From: Cupriavidus agavae | Lineage (GTDB): Bacteria; Pseudomonadota; Gammaproteobacteria; Burkholderiales; Burkholderiaceae | Direction: 5' to 3' | Assembly (NCBI RefSeq): GCF_004217045.1 | Contig: NZ_SGXM01000002.1 | Span: forward strand, 434,001 to 498,000 | DNA length: 64,000 bases | Shown: positions 41,508-50,074 of the stretch, in pieces | Layout of the letters: each line of letters begins with the position of its first letter | Numbering within the stretch: the stretch's first letter is position 1 | The notes under the pieces: model-generated | What the model was told of the DNA's origin: nothing | Databases searched by the model: none | What the model saw: the letters and a program-made list of their open reading frames with translations, nothing else | Program-made: the position numbers and the translations under genes

Positions 41508-42626
41508 ATGTCTGACAGCGAGAACTCCGGCTATTCGATCATTGCCGAGCCGAGCGGCATCCTTGACCCCAAGGGCACCGAGTGGAATGTCCAGCTGACC
41601 CACCTGCTGCGCAATACCGAGCGCTACGCGTGGGGCAACTGGACGCTCGATCCTGCGATCCGGGTTGGCGCGCTGGGCTGGTTCAATCCCAGCGATACGC
41701 ATGTCCAGCTGGCCAACTACCAGATGGACCTGCAACCCACGGAGCACCGCGCCGCCGTGGACTGGCACCTCGAACAGGGCCACGTCCGGCAGACCACCGC
41801 CGGCGTGCAGTTCGACGTGCCCTACCTCGACCCCACCACGGGCACGGAGGTCACGGTGGGCCTGCAGAGCAAGTGGGAGTTCGGCAGCAAGGGATCGCTG
41901 ACCTCGCAGGGCTCGGGCGTCGGCGTGGCCTATGTCGAGAACGGCGCGCAGTACATGCTCGACAACTACCAGGCCATCTACGACGTCGCCAAGAGCGTCA
42001 ACAAGGTCAACGGCGGCGATATCGTGCAGGGCTTCGGCATGATCACCAAGGTGTGGCTGACAGACGGCTGCGTGAACCTGGGCTCGCGGCAGGACAAGAG
42101 CGAGTTCAGCATCACGGGCTCGGTGGACGGTGTCTCGGCCATGACCGGCAGCGACCAGTCGGCTTCGCTCAAGGGCTCGTACAAGAACACCAGCACGGCC
42201 GACAACGTCGAGAAGCGCATCTTCCCGAGCAAGGCCGACACCGTGGAACACAACGACCCGGTGGCCTACGCGTACGAGTTCTCGTCATTTGCCGGCGAGA
42301 CGGTCGTGATTCCGCGCTACGTCGCCGATATCTCGGCGCTGAACCTGTCGCTGCACAACAGCGGCTCGTACATCGTCAACGCCACGGTGACCTACACCAG
42401 CGGCGGCAAGCGCCATGAGCGCACGACCCGCATCTCGGGTGGCCTGACGGGCCAGATCACCGACATCCCGCTGGACGCCACCAACGTGGATATCCGCATG
42501 GCCTTCGCCGCCGGCACCACGCAGGTGCTGCGCGTCTCGAACCCCCTCAATACGTGGTTCCTGGGCCGCGGAGAAATCGAACTCACGGGCTGGTGGCCGG
42601 GCGCCTCCGGCGCAAACTGGAAATAA
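41508..42626 (+). CDS. Unknown beta-rich protein with gasdermin-like layout
   Basis: 372 aa from the ATG at 41508 (AAAGGAAC upstream). No signal peptide or membrane helix, so probably cytoplasmic. Residues ~1-260: WGNWTLDPAIRVGALGWF, a Ser/Gly-rich amphipathic stretch (EFGSKGSLTSQGSGVGVAYV), a helix (MLDNYQAIYDVAKSVN), then VQGFGMITKVWLTDGCVNL, DKSEFSITGSVDGVSAMTG, IFPSKAD and PVAYAYEFSSFAG. That last series recalls the order of strands in gasdermin pore-forming domains (hydrophobic VVTEVL strand, Ser/Gly loop, iPsg, lAFrv). Residues ~265-372 are another beta domain. The likeness is my pattern reading, not a search result. An 11-nt gap separates it from the next gene. Confidence 0.75.
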   Translation: MSDSENSGYSIIAEPSGILDPKGTEWNVQLTHLLRNTERYAWGNWTLDPAIRVGALGWFNPSDTHVQLANYQMDLQPTEHRAAVDWHLEQGHVRQTTAGVQFDVPYLDPTTGTEVTVGLQSKWEFGSKGSLTSQGSGVGVAYVENGAQYMLDNYQAIYDVAKSVNKVNGGDIVQGFGMITKVWLTDGCVNLGSRQDKSEFSITGSVDGVSAMTGSDQSASLKGSYKNTSTADNVEKRIFPSKADTVEHNDPVAYAYEFSSFAGETVVIPRYVADISALNLSLHNSGSYIVNATVTYTSGGKRHERTTRISGGLTGQITDIPLDATNVDIRMAFAAGTTQVLRVSNPLNTWFLGRGEIELTGWWPGASGANWK

Positions 42627-42637
42627 GGGAGACAGCC

Positions 42638-43105
42638 ATGTGGAATTACACGTACTTCGTCATCACCCCGGGCTGCGAGATCGACAGCTACACGCACTTT
42701 CCCGACGGCAAGCAGGGCAACTTCATCAAGTTTGGCGACCAGGTCAGCAACCATGGGTCGCTGGGCATCCGCAATGCCTACGCCACGCACAACCCCGACA
42801 TCGGCGTGGGCGCGATCATGCACACCGGGGCGTTCCAGAACCCGGGGCTTGGCACCCTGCTCAAGCACTACATCACCAACGATCTGCGCATCGCGCCGGT
42901 GGGTAATACCGAGTGGTTCGGCATCATCCGCTCGGCATCATGGCCACTGTTCCAGCGCATGCTGAATAACTGGGACGGGCGTACGGTGACCGACAAGAAC
43001 GTCGACACCCTGAAACGCGACCTGCGCATGATCCTCACCGCCACCGAGGAGCCGGTGCACTTTGCGCCGCCCTCGCTGCGCGATCTCGTGGCAGATATCG
43101 TGTAG
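42638..43105 (+). CDS. Unknown 155-aa partner of the 41508 protein
   Basis: It starts 11 nt after the previous stop with a GGGAGAC site, so the two are one operon. The protein is soluble, without signal peptide. Notable stretches are MWNYTYFVITPGCEID, FIKFGDQVSNHGSLGIRNAY, GVGAIMHTGAFQNPGLG and a helical C-terminus (DTLKRDLRMILTA, PSLRDLVADIV). I know no family. There is no visible Cys/His protease dyad like those of proteases beside bacterial gasdermins. It could be an antidote, chaperone or regulator of its neighbour; none is shown by sequence. Confidence 0.7.
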   Translation: MWNYTYFVITPGCEIDSYTHFPDGKQGNFIKFGDQVSNHGSLGIRNAYATHNPDIGVGAIMHTGAFQNPGLGTLLKHYITNDLRIAPVGNTEWFGIIRSASWPLFQRMLNNWDGRTVTDKNVDTLKRDLRMILTATEEPVHFAPPSLRDLVADIV

Positions 43106-43121
43106 CTATCCGGCACGAAGC

Positions 43122-43160
43122 AGCCACCGGACCCCGGACCCAAGCCGGGGCACGGTGGCT
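43122..43160. terminator. Bidirectional hairpin between convergent unknown gene and pssA
   Basis: Outer arms AGCCACCG (43122-43129) and CGGTGGCT (43153-43160), inner arms ACCCCGG and CCGGGG, 7-nt loop. It lies exactly between two convergent stops, touching the pssA stop codon. Confidence 0.65.
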
Positions 43161-43798
43161 CAGAACTTCGGAATGCGCAGCGTCTTGCTGATCATGAGGC
43201 TGCCGCTCAGCACGAACAGCAACGCCAGCGGATGGAAGACGCCGCCCCCGATCTCCCACGCACCGCCGGGCAGCGCATCGCCGAGCCGGCCGGCCGAGGC
43301 GCACCAGGCCAGCACGCCGGTCAGCACCACGCTGGTCGGGATCGGGGTGCCTTCGAAATACTTCACCTTGCCCGCCGCGCTGCCCTCGGCCAGCGACTCG
43401 GCCGTGACGTTGAAGCGTGCCAGGCGGCTGACGCCGCAGCAGACGAAGTAGATCAGCGCGGCGAGGTCCCAGCCGCCGCGCATGCCGGCGGCGAATGCCA
43501 GCGTGGCGGGGCCCACGCCAAACGAGATGATGTCGGACAGCGAATCGAGTTCACGGCCCAGCGCCGAATGCGCATGGCGCCAGCGCGCGATGCGGCCGTC
43601 GAGCACGTCGAAGACGAAGGCCGCGGGCGCCAGCGCCGCCGCGATGTAGAAGTACCTGAGCGCGGGCTCCGCGACGAAGTACATCGCGTAGAAGACCGAG
43701 CCCATGCCGCAGGCGGCGTTGGCGAGCGTGAAGAAATCCGCGAGCTGAAGGTCGCGGAGCATGGAGAAATGCCGGGGGCGCGGCTGAGGTGTGGACAT
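43160..43798 (-). CDS. pssA: CDP-diacylglycerol-serine O-phosphatidyltransferase
   Basis: 212 aa from the ATG at 43798. Integral membrane enzyme making phosphatidylserine from CDP-diacylglycerol and serine. The CDP-alcohol phosphotransferase motif DGxxARxxxxxSxxGxxxDSxxD is intact (DGRIAR...SALGRELDSLSD, residues ~67-89), surrounded by about six to eight helices (LADFFTLANAACGMGSVFYA near the start). RFNVTAESLAEG and KYFEGTPIPTSV match the PssA type II subgroup. It is not beside a psd gene here, so it may be a second copy. Confidence 0.88.
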   Translation of the reverse strand: MSTPQPRPRHFSMLRDLQLADFFTLANAACGMGSVFYAMYFVAEPALRYFYIAAALAPAAFVFDVLDGRIARWRHAHSALGRELDSLSDIISFGVGPATLAFAAGMRGGWDLAALIYFVCCGVSRLARFNVTAESLAEGSAAGKVKYFEGTPIPTSVVLTGVLAWCASAGRLGDALPGGAWEIGGGVFHPLALLFVLSGSLMISKTLRIPKF

Positions 43799-43842
43799 GG
43801 ATCGTGCTCCTTCTCGCGTGGATGGCCCGGCGGGATCACCGG

Positions 43843-44133
43843 TCAGAGCACGGTGCTGACGTGGTGCACGGCCGGCGGCGCGGCAAAGCAGTCGGTGACG
43901 AGCTTGCGCCACTCCTGGAACTCGTCCGACTCGCGGAAGTGAACCATATGGTCCTCCACGGTCTCCCAGGCCACCACGAGCGCGTACTGCGACGGCTGTT
44001 CGATCGAGCGTTGCAGGTTCAGGCCGTGGCACCCGCGCGAGCGCAGGAACAGCGGCTTGGCCTTGGCCACGTTCGCTTCGAACTGGGCTTCCATGCCAGG
44101 CTTGATCGTGATCTGTGCAATTTCGTGAATCAT
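43843..44133 (-). CDS. Antibiotic-biosynthesis-monooxygenase (ABM) domain protein
   Basis: 96 aa from the ATG at 44133 (MIHEIAQITIKPGMEAQFEA). A single dimeric ferredoxin-like ABM domain: PLFLRSRGCHGLNLQRSIEQ in the middle and YALVVAWETVEDHMVHFRES with the helix-forming FQEWRKLV. Members are cofactor-free monooxygenases, heme-degrading proteins or small stress proteins; no heme-ligand pattern is clear. It lies 44 nt from pssA on the same strand and may be co-transcribed with it. Confidence 0.82.
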   Translation of the reverse strand: MIHEIAQITIKPGMEAQFEANVAKAKPLFLRSRGCHGLNLQRSIEQPSQYALVVAWETVEDHMVHFRESDEFQEWRKLVTDCFAAPPAVHHVSTVL

Positions 44134-44228
44134 GATGGGTCTCTGTGTGTCTCGGATATCGGTGCCTGTCTGACAAGCCGGGCCGTCCGGCACCTGCGGC
44201 GGCCGCGGCTACCTTAGCAGATTGCCGG

Positions 44229-44690
44229 CTATTTCACCTTGTGCCGCGCCAGGGACTGCACGAGATAGGCCACCACCACGGCGTTGGCGATGGCCAGCCC
44301 GATATGCAGCCAGGTGGGATGCCGCACCGCCTCGTACAACTCGACGGGAATGTAGATGCCGCCCGACCAGACGCCCAGCCAGTTGCCCCAGGCGCGGCCG
44401 TGCCACAGGCCGTAGGCTTCGGCAAAGCGCAGCAGCGCATACACGGCGGCCGAGGCGCCGATGGCCCAGAGCCGGCCGTCCGAGGGGTTGTCGAGCAGTG
44501 CGAGGAAGATCTTCGGGTAGTGGCTGGCCGGATTGATGTGCAGCCTGGCGACGATGGCCTCGGCAATGGCCTGGGCATCGCGGTGCAGCAGCGCGGCCAG
44601 GCCCAGCCCGGCCAGTATCACGAGCACGCCCTTGGCGGCTTCGAACAGCGCAATACTCTTGAGTCCCAACGGCGAACCGGCATGAGCCAT
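44229..44690 (-). CDS. DUF2127 membrane protein
   Basis: 153 aa with four hydrophobic segments: LKSIALFEAAKGVLVILAGL (the DUF2127 signature start), the region around LWAIGASAAVYALLRFAEAYGLW, NWLGVWSGGIYIPVELYE, and the terminal IGLAIANAVVVAYLVQSL. The conserved Glu residues in the helices (FEAAKG, FAEAYG, PVELYE) are characteristic of the family. Function unknown. Confidence 0.85.
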   Translation of the reverse strand: MAHAGSPLGLKSIALFEAAKGVLVILAGLGLAALLHRDAQAIAEAIVARLHINPASHYPKIFLALLDNPSDGRLWAIGASAAVYALLRFAEAYGLWHGRAWGNWLGVWSGGIYIPVELYEAVRHPTWLHIGLAIANAVVVAYLVQSLARHKVK

Positions 44691-44731
44691 GGCGAAAGGC
44701 GGGAAGTCAGCGAAGTCGCCATTGTGCTACA

Positions 44732-45112
44732 TCAGCGCGCCTGACGCTCCACCATCGGCCCCGCCGCGTCGATCCCGCCGGCGGCCTCCAGCGGCCCGTT
44801 CACCGTGATCGGACCGTCGACATGGAGGTCGCCATGCACCACCATCGACCCTCCCACGGTCAGCGGCCCCTTGAAGACCTTGAGCAGCGAGCGCTCCGGC
44901 GGGGGCCGATAGCCCCGTCCCGGCGAGGCGAACCATGCGGCCGTGACTGGCCCGCTGGCGTGGACGCTGCCATCGACACTGAGCGTACCCTGCACGGTCA
45001 ATGGCCCCCTGACCTGCGCCGAGCCGCCCACGGCGATGGAACTGGCGGTGGAGAGCTGGGCGATGGCGGGCAGCGGCAACGCCGCCATGCACAGCAGCAG
45101 GATCGTTCGCAT
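44732..45112 (-). CDS. Secreted hexapeptide-repeat (bactofilin-like) protein
   Basis: 126 aa from the ATG at 45112, with a signal peptide (MRTILLLCMAALPLPAIAQ). The mature chain is two runs of a six-residue [VA]xGxxx repeat: VGGSAQVRGPLTVQGTLS onward, and FKGPLTVGGSMVVHGDLH onward, each predicting turns of a beta-helix like bactofilins. A 24-residue Pro/Arg-rich loop (ASPGRGYRPPPERS) splits them. Cytoplasmic bactofilins polymerise into filaments; a periplasmic form would be unusual. Not near cell-shape genes. Confidence 0.7.
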   Translation of the reverse strand: MRTILLLCMAALPLPAIAQLSTASSIAVGGSAQVRGPLTVQGTLSVDGSVHASGPVTAAWFASPGRGYRPPPERSLLKVFKGPLTVGGSMVVHGDLHVDGPITVNGPLEAAGGIDAAGPMVERQAR

Positions 45113-45202
45113 GGCATCCCTCCCAACAAAAATGGCGCGATATTTCCAGTGTAGAAGGCTGGAGATATCGCGCCAGTTTTTGTCGGATGGCACGGATTGT
45201 TT

Positions 45203-45236
45203 GCTCCCCTCTCCCACTAGCATGGGAGTGGGGAGC
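45203..45236. repeat. Palindromic intergenic hairpin, terminator-like
   Basis: GCTCCCCTCTCCCA and TGGGAGTGGGGAGC pair with one mismatch around CTAGCA. It lies 31 nt past the stop of the RND operon (minus strand), so it may end that transcript. Confidence 0.6.
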
Positions 45237-45266
45237 GCATAACGACGGGCGTTGGTACTTTCCCGC

Positions 45267-46736
45267 TCAATTCCTCGCCACGCTCTCCGGCAGCGGGCCC
45301 CAGCCGCCGCCGAGGCTGCGCACCAGCGAGACCGTTGCCGCCGCGCGCAGGCCGGCTACCGCGTTGGCGTCGCGCTGCGACTGCAGCACCGTGCGATCGG
45401 CGTCGATGACGGTCAGGTAATCCACCGCGCCAGCGTCATAGCGGCTGCGCGAGATCCGCTGTGCTCGGCGGGCGCCGGCCAGTGCGCTGTCCAGCGCCGT
45501 CGACTGCTGGCTCAGCCAGCGCACGTCCGACAGGCTGTCCTCGACTTCGCGGAAAGCCACCAGCACCGTCTGCCGGTAGCGTGCCACGCTTTCCTCGTGC
45601 GCGGCGCGGGCGCCAGCCAGGTTCGAGCTGTTCCTGCCGCCATCGAACACGGTCTGCGCCACGGTCGTGCCCACCAGGGGCCCGAGCATCCACGTGCGCG
45701 ACGACCACTTGAACAGGTTCGACAGGTCCGCCGATTCGAAGCCGAACAGCGCCGTCAGCGAGATACGCGGGAAAAACGCCGCCTTGGCCACGCCGATCCG
45801 GGCGTTGGCGGCCGCCATCTGCCGTTCGGCGGCCGCGATATCGGGGCGCCGTTCGAGCAGTTCGGAAGGCAGACCTGCCGGCACGGCCACCGGCGCGGTA
45901 TCGAACGGCTTGGCCGAGAGCGCGAATTGCGACGGGGCCACGCCGGTCAGCACCGCCAGCGCGTGCTCCTGCGCCGCGCGGCGGCGTTCGATGCCGGCCA
46001 GATCGGCGCGCGCCGTACCCAGTTCGGCCTCGGCGCGCGCCGGGTCGAGATCGGTGGTTTCGCCGGCCTCGTAACGCTTGCGCAGCAGCGACAGCGCATC
46101 CTCGCGCAACCTGATCGTCGCGTTCAGCAGTTCGCGGTCGCTGTCGAGCGTGCGCAGCGCGAAGAACGCCGTGGCCACATCGGCCTGCAGGGCCAGCTGC
46201 ACCGAGCGGTACAAATCCTCGGCGCCCTTCTCCTCGGCGCGTGCCGCGTTGACGCTGCTGGCCACGCGCCCGAACAGATCGAGCTCGTAGCTGGCAAACG
46301 CCCGTGCCTTGAGCACGGTCTGCGCCGGCACCCGCGTGCCATCGGGCAGCCCTTGCGACGCCGCCGAGGGCTGTGCGCGCGTGGGATCGAAGCCGACACT
46401 CAGTTGCGGATACAGGTCGGCCTCGGTGGCGCCGGTGAAGGCCCGCGCCTGCTTCAGGCGGGCCGCCGCCGCGGCGAGATCCTGGTTATAGCCGTTGGCG
46501 GCGTCGATCAGGCGGTCCAGGTCGGCATCGCCGAACACCTTCCACCAGTCGCCGCGATGCTCGGCCTCGGCCGGCGCTGCCGTCTTCCACTGCGCCCCTT
46601 CCGTGGCGGCCGCGTCGGCCTCCTTGAAGGTGGCGGCGGTCGGCGTCTCGGGCACCTTGTAGGCCGGTGCCAGCGAGCAGCCGGCCAGCACCAGCGCCGC
46701 AGCCAGCGTCGCGAGCTTTGGCAGGTAGTGCTTCAT
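45267..46736 (-). CDS. RND outer-membrane channel lipoprotein (OprC/OpcM-like)
   Basis: 489 aa from the ATG at 46736 (alternative ATGs at 46766 and 46778; the latter overlaps the pump stop). NodT/OprM-family lipoprotein: lipobox VLAGC, then SLAPAYKVPE and WWKVFGDADLDRLIDAA, two TolC-like repeats with long coiled helices (TTDLDPARAEAELGTARADL; ARYRQTVLVAFREVEDSLSD), and RRPDIAAAERQMAAANARIG. It forms the outer-membrane trimer that completes the efflux pump encoded by the two upstream genes. Last gene of the llpE operon. Confidence 0.93.
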   Translation of the reverse strand: MKHYLPKLATLAAALVLAGCSLAPAYKVPETPTAATFKEADAAATEGAQWKTAAPAEAEHRGDWWKVFGDADLDRLIDAANGYNQDLAAAAARLKQARAFTGATEADLYPQLSVGFDPTRAQPSAASQGLPDGTRVPAQTVLKARAFASYELDLFGRVASSVNAARAEEKGAEDLYRSVQLALQADVATAFFALRTLDSDRELLNATIRLREDALSLLRKRYEAGETTDLDPARAEAELGTARADLAGIERRRAAQEHALAVLTGVAPSQFALSAKPFDTAPVAVPAGLPSELLERRPDIAAAERQMAAANARIGVAKAAFFPRISLTALFGFESADLSNLFKWSSRTWMLGPLVGTTVAQTVFDGGRNSSNLAGARAAHEESVARYRQTVLVAFREVEDSLSDVRWLSQQSTALDSALAGARRAQRISRSRYDAGAVDYLTVIDADRTVLQSQRDANAVAGLRAAATVSLVRSLGGGWGPLPESVARN

Positions 46737-46777
46737 CACATTGTTGGCGTCTTTCGTGTCTTTCATGTCATTCACCA

Positions 46778-49700
46778 TTACTCTGCCGATGCCACGGCGT
46801 GCGAGGCCGAGGCCCCGGAGGTCAGCGCCTCGCGGCGTTCGCGGCGGGTAGCCAGCAGCCGCAGCGACACGTAGAACACCGGCGTCAGGAACAGCCCGAA
46901 GAACGTCACGCCCAGCATGCCGGCGAACACGGCCACGCCCATCGCATGGCGCATTTCGGCACCGGCCCCGGTGGAGATCACCAGCGGCACCACACCCATG
47001 ATGAACGCGAACGACGTCATCAGGATCGGGCGCAGGCGCAGCCGGCTGGCCTCGATGGCGGCCTGCACGATGGTGCGGCCCTGGTGCTCCAGTTCCCGGG
47101 CAAACTCCACGATCAGGATCGCGTTCTTCGCTGACAGCCCCACCAGCACGATGAAGCCGATCTGCGTGAAGATGTTGTTGTCGCCCCGGGTCAGCCAGAC
47201 ACCGGTCATGGCGGCCAGCAGGCTCATCGGCACGATCAGGATCACAGCCAGCGGCAGCGTCAGGCTCTCGTACTGGGCGGCCAGCACCAGGAACACCAGC
47301 AGCACGCACAGCGGGAAGATCCAGATCCCCGCGTTGCCGGCCAGGATGTCCTGATACGTGAGCTCGGTCCATTCGAAACCGATACCCTTGGGCAGCGTTT
47401 CCGCGGCAATGCGCTCGGCGGCGGCCTGCGCCTGACCCGACGAGAAGCCCGGGGCAGGACCACCGTTCATGTCAGCCGCCGTGAAGCCGTTGTAGCGGAT
47501 CACGCTGTCCGGACCAAAGCTCTGCTTGACCTTCACCAGCGACGACAGCGGCACCATCTCGCCCGTGGAGCTACGCGCCTTCAGTTGCAGGATGTCCTCC
47601 GCATGCTGGCGGAACTGCGCATCGGCCTGGACCTTCACCTGATACGTCCGGCCGAACTTGTTGAAATCGTTCACGTAGGCCGAACCGAGGTAGGTCTGCA
47701 GCGTCTCGAACACATCGGTCACCGGCACGCCCAGTTGCTTGGCCTTGGTACGGTCGAGCTGTACGTCAAGCTGCGGCACGTTGACCTGGTAGTTGCTGAA
47801 GATGCCAGCCAGTTCCGGCGTGGCGCGCGCCTTGGTCATGAACGCGTTGGTCGCGTCGAACAGCGCGTCATAGCCCAGCGCGGCACGGTCCTCGATCATC
47901 ATCTTGAACCCGCCGATCGTACCCAGCCCCTGTACCGGCGGCGGCGGGAACACGGCGATGAACGCATCCTGGATCGCCCCGTACTTCTGGTTCAGGTCGG
48001 CCGCGATGGCGTTGCCGGACAGTTCGGCGCTCTTGCGCTCGTCGAACGGCTTCAGCGTGGCAAACACGATGCCGGCGCTCGGGCTGTTGGTAAAGCCGTT
48101 GATCGACAGGCCCGGGAAGGCCACGGCCGACTCCACGCCCGGATGCTTGAGCGCGATCTCCGACATGCGGCGGATCACGTCCTCGGTGCGGTCCAGCGTG
48201 GCGCCGTCAGGCAGCTTGGCGAAGCTGACCAGATACTGCTTGTCCTGCGCCGGCACGAAGCCCTTCGGCACCATCTGGAACACGCCCCACGTGGCCACCA
48301 GCATCACGGCGTAGACGCCGAACACCGAGCCCTTGCGGCGGATCACGCCCGTCACGCCACGGCCATAGCTGTCGGAGCTGCGGCCGAAGAAACGGTTGAA
48401 GCGGGCGAAGAACTTGCCGAAGACCTTGTCCATGCCACGCGTGAGCCAGTCCTTGGGCGCGTCGTGGCCCTTGAGCAGCAGCGCGGACAGCGCCGGCGAC
48501 AGCGTCAGCGAGTTGAACGCCGAGATGATCGTCGAGATCGAGATCGTCAGCGCGAACTGCTTGTAGAACTGGCCGGTCAGGCCCGACATGAACGCCAGCG
48601 GCACGAACACGGCGATCAGCGTCAGCGCGATGGCGATGATCGGGCCGCTGACTTCGCGCATGGCCTTGTACGTGGCTTCCTTCGGCGTCAACCCTTCCTC
48701 GATGTTCCGCTCGACGTTCTCCACCACCACGATCGCATCGTCCACGACGATACCGATCGCCAGCACCAGCCCGAACAGGCTCAGCGCGTTGATCGAGAAG
48801 CCGAACGCATGCATCAGCCCGAACGTGCCGACGATCGACACCGGCACGGCCAGCAGCGGGATGATCGACGCGCGCCAGGTCTGCAGGAACAGGATCACCA
48901 CCAGCACCACCAGCGCGATGGCCTCGAACAGCGTATGGGTCACCGCCTCGATGCTGTGGCGCACGAACTGCGTGGGGTCGTAGACGATGCTGTAGTCCAC
49001 GCCCTCGGGCATGTTCTGCTTGAGCTCGGCCATGGTCTTGCGCACGTCATCCGAAATCTGGATGGCGTTCGAGCCCGGCGCCTGGAAGATCGGCAGCGCC
49101 ACGGCCGACTTGTTGTCCAGCAGCGAGCGCAGCGCGTATTCGGAGGCCCCCAGTTCGATGCGCGCAATGTCCTTCAGGTACGTCACCACGCCATCGGGTG
49201 AGGTCTTGACGATGATGTCGCCAAATTCCTCCACCGACTGCAGGCGGCCCTGCGCGTTGACCGACAGTTGCAGGTCGGTGCCCGGCAGCGAAGGCGACTG
49301 GCCAATCACACCGGCCGCCACCTGCACGTTCTGCTCGCGGATGGCCCGCACCACGTCAGACGCGGCGAGCTGGCGCTCGGCGATCTTCTCCGGGTTCAGC
49401 CAGACGCGCATCGAGTAGTCGCCCGACCCGAACATCTGCACCTGGCCCACGCCCTGGATCCGCGCCAGGCGGTCCTTCACGTTGATCAGCGCGTAGTTGC
49501 GCAGGTACGTCATGTCGTAGCGGTCGTTCGGCGAGACGAGGTGGACCACCATCGTCAGGTCGGGCGAGCTCTTGACCGTGGTGATGCCCAGGCGCCGCAC
49601 GTCCTCGGGCAGGCGCGGCTCGGCCTGCGAGACGCGGTTCTGCACCAGTTGCTGGGCCTTGTCGGGATCGGTGCCCAGCTTGAACGTCACCGTCAGCGTC

Positions 49701-49969
49701 AGCGTGCCGTCGCTGTTGGCCTGCGAGTTCATGTAGAGCATGTCCTCGACGCCATTGATCTGCTCTTCCAGCGGCGTGGCCACGGTCTCGGCGATCACCT
49801 TCGGGTTGGCGCCCGGGAACTGCGCGCGCACCACCACTGACGGCGGCACCACTTCCGGGTACTCCGAGATCGGCAACTTGAACATCGAGATGGCGCCGAT
49901 CAGGAAGATCAGCACCGACAGCACGCCCGCGAAGATCGGGCGATCGATAAAGAATTTCGAGAGATTCAT
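46778..49969 (-). CDS. RND efflux pump inner-membrane transporter (CeoB/BpeF/MexF-like)
   Basis: 1063-aa HAE1-family proton/drug antiporter. The start MNLSKFFIDRPIFAGVLSVL and the periplasmic YPEVVPPSVVVRAQFPGANP are MexF-type. Proton-relay residues lie in helix 4 (GLVLAIGIVVDDAIVVVENVERN, adjacent Asp pair) with the partner Lys in helix 10. Two large periplasmic loops and twelve helices are present, as expected for the length. In Burkholderia the orthologous pumps export chloramphenicol, trimethoprim and fluoroquinolones; that profile is known for the family, not shown here. Confidence 0.95.
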   Translation of the reverse strand: MNLSKFFIDRPIFAGVLSVLIFLIGAISMFKLPISEYPEVVPPSVVVRAQFPGANPKVIAETVATPLEEQINGVEDMLYMNSQANSDGTLTLTVTFKLGTDPDKAQQLVQNRVSQAEPRLPEDVRRLGITTVKSSPDLTMVVHLVSPNDRYDMTYLRNYALINVKDRLARIQGVGQVQMFGSGDYSMRVWLNPEKIAERQLAASDVVRAIREQNVQVAAGVIGQSPSLPGTDLQLSVNAQGRLQSVEEFGDIIVKTSPDGVVTYLKDIARIELGASEYALRSLLDNKSAVALPIFQAPGSNAIQISDDVRKTMAELKQNMPEGVDYSIVYDPTQFVRHSIEAVTHTLFEAIALVVLVVILFLQTWRASIIPLLAVPVSIVGTFGLMHAFGFSINALSLFGLVLAIGIVVDDAIVVVENVERNIEEGLTPKEATYKAMREVSGPIIAIALTLIAVFVPLAFMSGLTGQFYKQFALTISISTIISAFNSLTLSPALSALLLKGHDAPKDWLTRGMDKVFGKFFARFNRFFGRSSDSYGRGVTGVIRRKGSVFGVYAVMLVATWGVFQMVPKGFVPAQDKQYLVSFAKLPDGATLDRTEDVIRRMSEIALKHPGVESAVAFPGLSINGFTNSPSAGIVFATLKPFDERKSAELSGNAIAADLNQKYGAIQDAFIAVFPPPPVQGLGTIGGFKMMIEDRAALGYDALFDATNAFMTKARATPELAGIFSNYQVNVPQLDVQLDRTKAKQLGVPVTDVFETLQTYLGSAYVNDFNKFGRTYQVKVQADAQFRQHAEDILQLKARSSTGEMVPLSSLVKVKQSFGPDSVIRYNGFTAADMNGGPAPGFSSGQAQAAAERIAAETLPKGIGFEWTELTYQDILAGNAGIWIFPLCVLLVFLVLAAQYESLTLPLAVILIVPMSLLAAMTGVWLTRGDNNIFTQIGFIVLVGLSAKNAILIVEFARELEHQGRTIVQAAIEASRLRLRPILMTSFAFIMGVVPLVISTGAGAEMRHAMGVAVFAGMLGVTFFGLFLTPVFYVSLRLLATRRERREALTSGASASHAVASAE

Positions 49970-49989
49970 CTTGGTCTCGGCGAAAGCAG

Positions 49990-50038
49990 CCCCCCTGGCC
50001 GTCCGCCGCAGCGGACGCCATGTAGAACTGCAGGGGGG
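49990..50038 (-). other. Intercistronic stem-loop inside the efflux operon
   Basis: Outer arms CCCCCCTG (49990-49997) and CAGGGGGG (50031-50038), inner arms GTCCGC/GCGGAC, in the 105-nt gap between adaptor and pump genes. It may stabilise the upstream message or tune pump translation. Confidence 0.45.
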
Positions 50039-50074
50039 AATATCAGTTCAGTACTGCCTGTGCGCGGGCGCGGA

